NCBI GenBank assembly: GCA_030524785.1
Contig: JAUNFZ010000014.1
Span: forward strand, 1-52,044
Direction of reading: 5' to 3'
Length of the DNA stretch: 52,044 bases
Source of the DNA: Eubacteriales bacterium
GTDB lineage: Bacteria > Bacillota > Clostridia > Lachnospirales > Lachnospiraceae
The notes below the pieces were generated by a model that had not been told where the DNA came from, did not search any database, and saw nothing but the letters and a program-made list of their open reading frames with translations. How positions within the stretch are numbered: position 1 is the first letter of the stretch; every line of letters begins with the position of its first letter. Positions 35,610 through 43,186 of the stretch are shown here, one piece after another. The position numbers and the translations under genes were made by a program.

Positions 35610-35643
35610 TTTGACAAATTATTTACTTCCTCTTGTGTATACT
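35610..35643 (+). promoter_or_regulatory. Spo0A-type spoIIE promoter with 21-bp spacer
   Basis: TTGACA (35611-35616) and TATACT (35638-35643) are near-consensus, but the spacer is 21 bp instead of 17. Known Spo0A-activated sigma-A promoters of Bacillus spoIIE and spoIIG share this abnormal spacing. TTTGACA (35610-35616) differs by one base from a 0A-box half (TTCGACA). Transcription would start near 35650. Confidence 0.75.
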
Positions 35644-35676
35644 GAATCGCAGAAGTGCTGTCAGGAGGGAGAAAGG

Positions 35677-37080
35677 ATGGGAGACTGGGAAAGAGTATCG
35701 GAAAAGGGACGCGTGGTGCGGTATGCAGAATCTTTCCGGCGTCTGTCGGAGGTTTTTCAATATCTTCCGTCAAAGAAAGAAACGCTGAGCGAGGACGATC
35801 TGGAGGAGATTTTTGAAACGGCAAGGTCGAACGTCTGCAGAGCGTGCGGCCGGTACAGTGAATGTTGGGGAAAAAATGATGAAAAAACGGCACGGCTGGT
35901 ATACGACCTTCTGACGGTGGTGGCCGGCGAGGAAAGCCAGATGGAGGACAGCCTGTTTTGTCTGCATATCCGGGAACGGTTTTGCCATTACTGTATTCGT
36001 GCAAAGTCTTTTACGGAGGAACTGAAAAATTGTTTCTACCGGGCCAGGCTGAATATGATGTGGAGCAACCGTATGCTGGAAAACCGGGCGGCTGTGGCGG
36101 AGCAGCTTAGGGAAACTGCCCGGATCATACAGGAAATTGCCTGTACGGTATTTGATGCGGGGGAAGCGGACAGCAGCCTGGAGAGAAAGATCAAGGCACG
36201 GTTTAAACTGCGCCACATCAATGTGCGGGATGTGCGAATTTTGGAGGATGGGTGGAGCCATTCAGAATTGATACTGACGGCGAATACAGGCAAAGGCTTT
36301 TGTATTCCGGTGAGAACGATTGGAGAATTGCTTTCTCAGGTTTGCGGCCGATCCTTTGTGCCGGAGCGTAACAGCCGGCTGACGCTTGGAACAGAAACCG
36401 TTACGCTGCATTTTGTGGAGGAGACGATCTATTACATGCTTACCGGAACGGCGAGGCAGGCCTGTGCGGGACAGACAGCCTGCGGCGACAATTTCGCAGT
36501 GCTTACAGGGGGCCACGGACAGGTCATCCTGGGGATTTCGGACGGGATGGGCAGCGGTATCAGGGCCAGCCGCGAAAGCCAGACGGTCATTGAACTTCTG
36601 GAGGATTTCCTGAACGCCGGATTTACGGCGGAAACAGCGGTAAAAATGATCAATTCCACCATGGTGCTTCAACGGGGAATGTGCCAGTTCTCTACACTGG
36701 ATATCTGTGGAATCAACCTGTACAGCGGTCAGTGCGAGTTTCTGAAAATCGGGGCGGCCACTACGTTTATCCGAAGGGCCGGATGGGTGGAGACGGTGAC
36801 TTCCGCCAGCCTGCCGGTAGGAATTTTCCGGGAGGTGGATTTTGAGCGGTCAAAAAGGCGCCTGGAGCACGGCGACATGATTGTCATGGTGTCCGACGGT
36901 GTGCTGGACGCGCTGCCGGAGGATGAATCAGAGGAATTGATGAAGTATCTCATTTTGCAGAATCCGGCGCAAAACCCGGCGGAGTTTGCACAGACGCTGC
37001 TTGAGCAGGTGCTTGCCTTTGAAAATAATGCGCCGAAGGATGATATGACGGTGCTGGCCGGAGGTTTCTTTAAAAAGTGA
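35677..37080 (+). CDS. spoIIE: SpoIIE phosphatase lacking the membrane region
   Basis: 467 residues. SpoIIE dephosphorylates SpoIIAA and so releases sigma-F in the forespore. The C-terminal PP2C domain has CGDNF (269-273), DGMGSG (289-294) and DDMTVLAG near the end. The N-terminal part has paired Cys (CRACGRYSEC about 54-63; C95; CHYC 103-106), as in the SpoIIE middle region. Bacillus SpoIIE is about 827 residues, its first 330 or so forming ten TM helices; here none exist. The promoter 35 bp upstream leaves no room for a longer protein. GGAGGG sets the start. Confidence 0.9.
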   Translation: MGDWERVSEKGRVVRYAESFRRLSEVFQYLPSKKETLSEDDLEEIFETARSNVCRACGRYSECWGKNDEKTARLVYDLLTVVAGEESQMEDSLFCLHIRERFCHYCIRAKSFTEELKNCFYRARLNMMWSNRMLENRAAVAEQLRETARIIQEIACTVFDAGEADSSLERKIKARFKLRHINVRDVRILEDGWSHSELILTANTGKGFCIPVRTIGELLSQVCGRSFVPERNSRLTLGTETVTLHFVEETIYYMLTGTARQACAGQTACGDNFAVLTGGHGQVILGISDGMGSGIRASRESQTVIELLEDFLNAGFTAETAVKMINSTMVLQRGMCQFSTLDICGINLYSGQCEFLKIGAATTFIRRAGWVETVTSASLPVGIFREVDFERSKRRLEHGDMIVMVSDGVLDALPEDESEELMKYLILQNPAQNPAEFAQTLLEQVLAFENNAPKDDMTVLAGGFFKK

Positions 37081-37160
37081 GGCTTGCATTTTCCTGCCAA
37101 ATTCATTATAGTTATTCCATAGACAAAGGGAGAGGTGAGGAACGGCCGGAGGAAACGCGT

Positions 37161-38663
37161 ATGCGGAAAGTATTCGACTATATAGAAAAATACCGGATGA
37201 TAGAACCGGGCGACAAAGTCATAGTGGGCGTATCGGGAGGCGCAGATTCCCTATGCCTGCTTTTTGTATTGCGAAGCTACCAGGCGCAGGTGCCCTTTGA
37301 ACTTCTGGCCGTGCATGTGGAGCACGGCATCCGGGGAGAAGAAAGCAGAGCGGATGCAGCATACGTAGAGCGCCTGCTGAAGGAATGGAAAATAGACGGC
37401 GTATGCGTTCCGGCAGACGTGCCGCAAATTGCCGCAGAGAAAAAAATATCTCTGGAGGAGGCAGGACGGCAGGCCAGGTACGAGATTTTTGAGGCGATCC
37501 GTGCGGAAAAAGGATATCACAAAATTGCTGTGGCCCATAATCAGAACGATCAGGCGGAAACAATACTCTTTCGGATTGCCAGGGGAAGCGGCCTTGAGGG
37601 AGCGGGAGGCATCCGTCCGGTACAGGGCAATATTATCCGTCCGCTGCTCTCAAGCAGCCGGAAAGAAATTGAGGATTACCTGCGGGAAAAGAAGATTGCC
37701 TGGCGGACAGATTCCACCAACAAAGATACGGCATATACCCGCAACTTTTTAAGGAACAGGATATTTCCGGCCCTTGAGGAGAATGTGAATGTAAAGAGCA
37801 CAGAGCACTTCGCAGAACTTGGCGGAGAGCTTCAGAGAGTGCAGGAATATTTGAATTTTGAAACGGAGCGGTTTCTTAAGGAGGCGGCCGTGTGTGTGCC
37901 GGGCCGGGCACAGATCACCGTCCATAAGTTTCTGGAAGCGCCAGAGCTTCTGCAGGAATATGGGATACGCAGCTGCCTGCGGCGCTCGGGATGCGGACTC
38001 AGGGATGTGGGAAGAACGCATATTCAGGCGCTTAAGGAACTTTTTGAAAAACAGTCAGGGAGCCGCACGGGACTGCCGGGAGGCTGGCAGGCCCGCAGAG
38101 AATTTGACAAAGTCATTTTTGGGAGGGAAGAAACCAGCCGGGAGCTTTGCCGCGGAGTGCACAACCAGGGAAAGTCTTGCCGCGGGACACAGATTCAGGA
38201 GGAGTTTTGCTGTGAGGCGCAGATTCCGGGCGCCTGTGAAACGCCGGAGGGAATATTTGAGTTTCGCATTTTTGAAAATGAAAATCAAAATATTTTGCGA
38301 AAGACATATACGAAATGGTTTGATTATGATAAAATAGGCAGTAATCTGATGCTGAGAACGAGGCGGGAAGGCGATTATCTGATCGTGAACGCCCAGGGCG
38401 GAAGAAAAAAACTGAAATCCTATATGATAGAGGAAAAGATTCCCGCCGGGGAGCGGGGAAAGGTTTTGCTTCTTGCCGCCGGAAGCGAGATACTATGGGT
38501 AACGGGACACCGCATCAGCGAATCCGCAAAGGTGTCACCGCAGACAAAACGGATACTTGAAGTACGGAGGATGGGAGAGAGTTATGGCAGAGAAAATCAG
38601 TGTAATGATACCGGAAGAAGATGTGAACAGAAGGATCGCGGAGATGGGGAAAAAGATCAGTGA
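37161..38663 (+). CDS. tilS: tRNA(Ile)-lysidine synthase
   Basis: 500 residues, longer than the usual 440-470. It converts C34 of tRNA-Ile(CAT) to lysidine. The PP-loop SGGADS (25-30) and the family motif AHNQNDQAETILFR are present. Residues about 326-357 hold three Cys-containing 10-residue repeats (RELCRGVHN-, QGKSCRGTQI, QEEFCCEAQI) that relatives are not known to need. The last 26 or so residues lie in the overlap with hpt and are probably not conserved. GGAGGA precedes ATG 37161. Confidence 0.93.
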   Translation: MRKVFDYIEKYRMIEPGDKVIVGVSGGADSLCLLFVLRSYQAQVPFELLAVHVEHGIRGEESRADAAYVERLLKEWKIDGVCVPADVPQIAAEKKISLEEAGRQARYEIFEAIRAEKGYHKIAVAHNQNDQAETILFRIARGSGLEGAGGIRPVQGNIIRPLLSSSRKEIEDYLREKKIAWRTDSTNKDTAYTRNFLRNRIFPALEENVNVKSTEHFAELGGELQRVQEYLNFETERFLKEAAVCVPGRAQITVHKFLEAPELLQEYGIRSCLRRSGCGLRDVGRTHIQALKELFEKQSGSRTGLPGGWQARREFDKVIFGREETSRELCRGVHNQGKSCRGTQIQEEFCCEAQIPGACETPEGIFEFRIFENENQNILRKTYTKWFDYDKIGSNLMLRTRREGDYLIVNAQGGRKKLKSYMIEEKIPAGERGKVLLLAAGSEILWVTGHRISESAKVSPQTKRILEVRRMGESYGRENQCNDTGRRCEQKDRGDGEKDQ

Positions 38664-39105
38664 GGATTACGCCGGATCTTCGGTTCATCTGATTTGTGTT
38701 TTAAAAGGCAGCATATTTTTCACCTGCGAGCTTGCAAAGCGCATTACCGTTCCGGTGACGCTGGACTTTATGTCCTGCAGCAGTTATGGTTCCGGCACGA
38801 AATCCAGCGGGGTGGTAAAAATCGTGAAGGACCTGGACGAACCGCTGGAGGGCAGAAACGTGATCGTGGTCGAAGACATTATTGATTCGGGCAGGACACT
38901 CAGTTATCTGCTGGAGATTCTGGGGGCCAGAAATCCGAAAAGCCTGGCGCTGTGTACACTGCTGGATAAACCGGAGCGCAGGGTGAAGGATGTAAAGGTA
39001 GACTATGTGGGATTTGAAATTGAAGATAAGTTTGTGGTGGGCTATGGCTTGGATTATGCCCAGCGCTACCGCAATCTTCCCTATGTGGGGGTTGTGGAAC
39101 TCTAA
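38584..39105 (+). CDS. hpt: Hypoxanthine phosphoribosyltransferase
   Basis: 173 residues. It salvages hypoxanthine and guanine with PRPP. The PRPP-binding motif is VIVVEDIIDSGRTL; KGSIFFTCELAKRI is also typical. ATG 38584 follows GGGAGAG and lies 80 nt inside tilS in another frame. The order tilS-hpt-ftsH is conserved in Firmicutes. Confidence 0.95.
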   Translation: MAEKISVMIPEEDVNRRIAEMGKKISEDYAGSSVHLICVLKGSIFFTCELAKRITVPVTLDFMSCSSYGSGTKSSGVVKIVKDLDEPLEGRNVIVVEDIIDSGRTLSYLLEILGARNPKSLALCTLLDKPERRVKDVKVDYVGFEIEDKFVVGYGLDYAQRYRNLPYVGVVEL

Positions 39106-39137
39106 GGGGATGCATGTATCAGTGTTTCCCAATGTTA

Positions 39138-39153
39138 GTCCCGCTTTCGGGAC
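39138..39153 (+). promoter_or_regulatory. Small stem-loop before ftsH
   Basis: GTCCCG-cttt-CGGGAC, a perfect 6-bp stem in the hpt-ftsH gap, 8 bp before the ftsH GGAG. There is no T-run, so a leader or mRNA-stability role is more likely than termination. Confidence 0.5.
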
Positions 39154-39177
39154 GGTGAAAGGAGACTGAGATTACAC

Positions 39178-40980
39178 TTGAACAGGAATACGCGAGGATT
39201 GGGCTTTTATTTTATTGCAATTTTGCTGGTGGTACTGCTCTTATACAATATGCGGCAGAATTACAACGTGCAGGAAACGGCGACTTATGAGGAGTTTGTA
39301 AGCGCGGTAGAACAGGGAGAAGCCGCCAGAGTGGACATACAGCAGAACAGCGAGGTTCCCACCGGTGAGCTGCTTCTTACGATGAAGGACGGAAGCGTGA
39401 AGCAGGTATATGTGTCGGATGTGAAGGAAGCGGAGGAACTGCTCCGGCAGACGGACACCTCCTACTATCTGCACGACGTTCCCAGGAGCAATTCTCTGAT
39501 GGCCAGTATTCTGCCGGTGCTGATGATGGGAATCATCATGCTGGTTTTTGTGGTGATGATGAATCGCCAGTCGGGCGGCGGCAGCAAAATGATGAATTTT
39601 GGAAAAAGCCGTGCAACCATGATTATGCCGGACGCCAGGCGGGTGACGTTTAAGGACGTGGCCGGCCTGCAGGAAGAAAAGGAAGACCTGAAAGAGCTTG
39701 TGGATTTTCTGAAGGATCCCCAGAAATATACGAAGATGGGAGCAAGGATACCCAAAGGCATTATCCTGGTGGGATCGCCCGGTACCGGCAAAACGCTGCT
39801 TGCAAAGGCGGTGGCCGGGGAGGCGGGCGTGCCGTTTTTCAGTATTTCCGGTTCGGATTTTGTGGAAATGTTTGTGGGCGTGGGAGCTTCCCGGGTGCGG
39901 GATCTGTTTGCGGATGCAAAGAGAAATGCGCCCTGCATTGTCTTTATTGACGAGATCGACGCGGTGGCGAGACGCCGCGGTACAGGCATGGGCGGCGGCC
40001 ATGATGAGAGAGAACAGACCCTGAATCAGCTTCTGGTGGAAATGGACGGCTTTGGCGTCAACGAGGGAATTATCGTGATGGCGGCTACCAACCGTGTAGA
40101 TATTCTGGATCCGGCCATTCTGCGGCCGGGACGTTTCGACCGCAAGATCGGCGTTGGCAAGCCGGACATTAAAGGCCGTGAGGAAATCCTGCGGGTTCAC
40201 GCCAAGGGAAAGCCCCTGGGGGATGATGTGGACCTTCGGGACGTGGCAAGAACAACGGCGGGCTTTACGGGGGCAGACCTGGAAAATCTGATGAATGAAT
40301 CTGCGATCCTGGCGGCAAAGAACGATCGGGGCTATATTCAGCAGAAGGATATTCACCAGGCCTTTATCAAGGTTGGAATCGGCGCTGAGAAGCACAGCAG
40401 GGTGATCTCCGAGCACGAAAAGCGGATTACGGCTTACCATGAGGCGGGCCATGCGCTTTTGTTCCATCTCCTGCCCAATGTGGGACCGGTGCATACGGTT
40501 TCCATTATTCCCACAGGAATGGGAGCGGCAGGCTACACCATGCCCCTGCCGGAAAAAGATGAGATGTTTATGACAAAAGGAAAGATGCTGGATACTCTGG
40601 TGGTGGATCTGGGCGGACGAGTGGCGGAAGAATTGGTGATCGGCGATATCACCACGGGAGCTTCCCAGGACATCAAACAGGCCACACACCTGGCAAAATC
40701 CATGGTGACCCAGTATGGCATGTCAGAAAAAATCGGGCTGATTGATTATGGCAGCGATGAAAACGAAGTCTTTATCGGCAGGGATCTAGCACAGTCCAGG
40801 GGCTTCAGCGAGTCTGTGGCAAGCCTGATCGACGAGGAAGTAAAGCGGCTGATCGACGAGGCCCATGGAAAGGCGACTGCCATGATACAGGAGCACATGG
40901 ATGTGCTTCACAGGTGCGCCGAGCTGTTGATTCAGAAAGAAAAGATCGGCAGAGAGGAGTTTGAAGCCCTTTTTGTATAA
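39178..40980 (+). CDS. ftsH: ATP-dependent zinc metalloprotease FtsH
   Basis: 600 residues. Two TM helices (about 9-24 and 108-128) flank a small external domain. The AAA module has Walker A GSPGTGKT (199-206) and Walker [18 protein letters not shown]. The protease site is HEAGH (421-425), with a third ligand Asp further on. It degrades membrane and regulatory proteins. The TTG start at 39178 gives the normal N-terminus, though GGAG lies 13 nt away, rather far. Confidence 0.97.
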   Translation: MNRNTRGLGFYFIAILLVVLLLYNMRQNYNVQETATYEEFVSAVEQGEAARVDIQQNSEVPTGELLLTMKDGSVKQVYVSDVKEAEELLRQTDTSYYLHDVPRSNSLMASILPVLMMGIIMLVFVVMMNRQSGGGSKMMNFGKSRATMIMPDARRVTFKDVAGLQEEKEDLKELVDFLKDPQKYTKMGARIPKGIILVGSPGTGKTLLAKAVAGEAGVPFFSISGSDFVEMFVGVGASRVRDLFADAKRNAPCIVFIDEIDAVARRRGTGMGGGHDEREQTLNQLLVEMDGFGVNEGIIVMAATNRVDILDPAILRPGRFDRKIGVGKPDIKGREEILRVHAKGKPLGDDVDLRDVARTTAGFTGADLENLMNESAILAAKNDRGYIQQKDIHQAFIKVGIGAEKHSRVISEHEKRITAYHEAGHALLFHLLPNVGPVHTVSIIPTGMGAAGYTMPLPEKDEMFMTKGKMLDTLVVDLGGRVAEELVIGDITTGASQDIKQATHLAKSMVTQYGMSEKIGLIDYGSDENEVFIGRDLAQSRGFSESVASLIDEEVKRLIDEAHGKATAMIQEHMDVLHRCAELLIQKEKIGREEFEALFV

Positions 40981-41117
40981 TCTTCACAAAATCAATGTGC
41001 AAAATTTGTGAAGTTTGTGCAGACTTATTTTGGGAGTCATGCTATACTACGTATTGTAAAACCCCCCAATACATTATATAGTTTTTTGCAACACCCCATA
41101 AGAGAAATACCTTCTCC

Positions 41118-41147
41118 AAAAAAGGCAGCCGCAAGGTTGCCTTTTTT
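41118..41147 (+). terminator. Strong terminator after ftsH
   Basis: AAAAAAGGCAGCC pairs with GGTTGCCTTTTTT around a GCAA tetraloop. Upstream in the same gap (40981-41117) are two more inverted repeats, CTTCACAAA/TTTGTGAAG (40982-41013) and GTATTG/CAATAC (41051-41072). No gene is visible in 40981-41337. Confidence 0.93.
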
Positions 41148-41281
41148 ACTTCCCCAGGCTCTCAGTTTGCCGAAGGCCGTATTGTGTAGAGCCACTCTGT
41201 AGACGCCTATATTGAAATTCTTATACTTTACGAAGAACAGAAACTTGGCGGAGATTGCGATGAATTGTAACACTTTCTCGG

Positions 41282-41310
41282 TTGACTTTCTGATTTTGAG
41301 GAAATATAAT
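41282..41310 (+). promoter_or_regulatory. Sigma-A promoter of the AAA/DUF4143 gene
   Basis: TTGACT (41282-41287), a 17-bp spacer and TATAAT (41305-41310). The predicted start near 41317 rules out translation from the in-frame ATG at 41311. Confidence 0.85.
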
Positions 41311-41337
41311 ATGGGTAAAGGAAACAGAAGGTGGGTG

Positions 41338-42657
41338 ATGCGCATGAGACGTTTTACAATGAGCCGCCTGGAGGAATGGAAAGCCGATGAAAACCGGCTG
41401 CCCATGATCATCCGAGGGGCGCGTCAGGTCGGTAAGACCTGGCTGATGAAAGAATTTGGCCGGACGCATTTTGAAAAGTGTGCATATATCAATTTTGACT
41501 GTAATAAGCGAATGCAGCAGCTGTTCTCAGGAGATTTCCATGTGGACAGGATTCTGCAGGGACTTGCGATAGAAAGCGGTGTGGAAATCGAACCGGAGAA
41601 TACCCTGATTATTCTGGATGAAGTGCAGGAAGTCCCGGCGGCGCTGCAGTCTCTAAAATATTTTGCAGAGGATGAACGGCATGCCTATTATATCCTGGCA
41701 GCCGGTTCCCTGCTCGGGATTGCCATGCACGAGGGAACGTCCTTCCCCGTAGGAAAGGTAGACAGCATGGACCTCTATCCGCTGTCTTTCCCGGAGTTTT
41801 TGTGCGCCACAGGCAATGAAGCGCTCTATGGACTTCTGGAGCGGTGCGATTTTGAAATGGCCACGAATTTTAAGGACCGTTTTATTGATCTCCTGAAAAA
41901 CTATTATTATGTAGGCGGGATGCCGGCTGCTGTGAATGCCTATGCAAAGGACGGAAACCTGAAAAATGTCCGCAGAGTACAGCAGAGGCTGATTTCAGAT
42001 TATGAGCAGGATTTTTCCAAGCATGCGCCGAAGGAAGTTATTCCCCGGATTCAGATGGTGTGGGACGGGATCCCTTCCCAGCTTGCGAAGGAGAATAAGA
42101 AGTTTATCTATAGCGTCCTGAGGGAAGGCGCCAGAGCGAAAGACTTTGAACTGGCGATCCAATGGCTGATCGACTGCGGACTCTGTCATAAGGTTGGCAG
42201 GGTCAAAAAAGGAGCGGTTCCCCTGAAAGCATATCAGGACATTCCGGCCTTTAAGCTGTACCTGGTGGATGTGGGACTTCTTGCGGCAATGGCGGATTTG
42301 GATCCCAAAACGCTTCTGAAGGGCAACGATATTTTCGTAGAATTCAAAGGGGCGCTCACGGAGCAGTACGTCTGCCAGCAAATCTATGCACAGCTGGATA
42401 CCATACCGTATTACTGGTCGGCGGAGGCATCGTCGGGAGAAGTGGACTTTGTTCTCCAGCACAGTGGCAATATCATTCCGCTGGAAGTCAAGGCGGAGGA
42501 AAACCTGAATGCCAAGAGCCTGAAAAACTTTGTGGCCGCCAGCGGACTCCCTTATGGTGTGAGGACATCTATGTCTGATTATCGGGAACAGGAAAAACTG
42601 ATCAATGTGCCGCTTTATGCCATAACAACACTATGGTCTGTCTGCGACCGGCGCTGA
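41338..42657 (+). CDS. AAA ATPase with C-terminal DUF4143
   Basis: 439 residues. N-terminal AAA_14-type ATPase with P-loop GARQVGKT (27-34) and Walker B LIILDEVQEV. The C-terminal DUF4143 region has a PD-(D/E)XK-like core, GEVDFVL then PLEVKAE (D370, E383, K385). Function is unknown; such genes are scattered and often mobile, and some are suspected of roles in DNA or stress biology. ATG 41338 or 41344 follows AGAAGG. It has its own promoter and lies between the ftsH terminator and gene debris. Confidence 0.88.
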   Translation: MRMRRFTMSRLEEWKADENRLPMIIRGARQVGKTWLMKEFGRTHFEKCAYINFDCNKRMQQLFSGDFHVDRILQGLAIESGVEIEPENTLIILDEVQEVPAALQSLKYFAEDERHAYYILAAGSLLGIAMHEGTSFPVGKVDSMDLYPLSFPEFLCATGNEALYGLLERCDFEMATNFKDRFIDLLKNYYYVGGMPAAVNAYAKDGNLKNVRRVQQRLISDYEQDFSKHAPKEVIPRIQMVWDGIPSQLAKENKKFIYSVLREGARAKDFELAIQWLIDCGLCHKVGRVKKGAVPLKAYQDIPAFKLYLVDVGLLAAMADLDPKTLLKGNDIFVEFKGALTEQYVCQQIYAQLDTIPYYWSAEASSGEVDFVLQHSGNIIPLEVKAEENLNAKSLKNFVAASGLPYGVRTSMSDYREQEKLINVPLYAITTLWSVCDRR

Positions 42658-42698
42658 GATAACAGCCTGAAATAACAAGAACAATTGTAACGATTGTA

Positions 42699-42821
42699 AT
42701 GGGCGCACTGATGCTGTTTGGCGGCGGTATGGCGCTGGCCATCGGCAGCCTGATCGGGATGTATGTCATGAAGCGGCGCAGAGTGGTGGATGCGGATTAT
42801 GAGGAGGAAGACGAGGAATAA
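42699..42821 (+). pseudogene. Remnant encoding one TM helix and an acidic tail
   Basis: A 40-codon frame starting MGALMLFGGGMALAIGSLIG and ending in the acidic tail DADYEEEDEE. It looks like the C-terminus of a membrane protein. There is no ribosome binding site, and an upstream stop in the same frame sits at 42660. It could be the tail of a gene lost when the AAA gene arrived, or a tiny membrane protein. The rest of 42822-43061 holds nothing I can support. Confidence 0.4.
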
Positions 42822-43061
42822 TCCCCAGACCGCGTTTATCTAAGGTCTTGCAAAATTCAGCTGAGTTTGCTATACCTACTTCATCAGCATCAGTAATTGC
42901 TTGCGGGCGATTAAAGTTTATCCGGTTACACAGTGTCTGAGAGTACAAACTTTCAGGCACTTTTTGTTTCTTCTGCCTCTTACCACACAGAGGCACAGAA
43001 CAGAGATGACGAAGGGAATCTACCCTCTGCTTACAATTTCATATCCGGCCCACCGGGCAAG

Positions 43062-43102
43062 AAAGGCGTTCAGAGAATTTCGGCTCTTTGAACGCCTTTT
43101 TT
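43062..43102 (+). terminator. Terminator-like hairpin upstream of the GH13 gene
   Basis: AAAGGCGTTCA (43062-43072) and TGAACGCCTTT (43089-43099) form an 11-bp stem, with AGAG/CTCT extending it inward, then six T. No intact gene precedes it, consistent with debris on its left. Confidence 0.85.
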
Positions 43103-43186
43103 ACTGCCCATTTATGGAAAAGCCTTGTAAGTTCCACGGGATTAGTATAAAATAGAACAGTAACCTGAAACGTAAGGAGAATAATT

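Noticed and set aside
39241-40689. 482-codon open frame antisense to ftsH
   Set aside because: FtsH motifs are unambiguous on the plus strand. The antisense product is His/Gln-rich, typical of shadows.
41311-41337. Earlier start of the AAA/DUF4143 protein at ATG 41311
   Set aside because: The TATAAT box ends at 41310, so the transcript should begin after this codon.
42766-42996. 76-codon minus-strand frame in the gap after the AAA gene
   Set aside because: No ribosome binding site, no domain, and low-complexity Pro/His end. It may be debris but cannot be supported as a gene.
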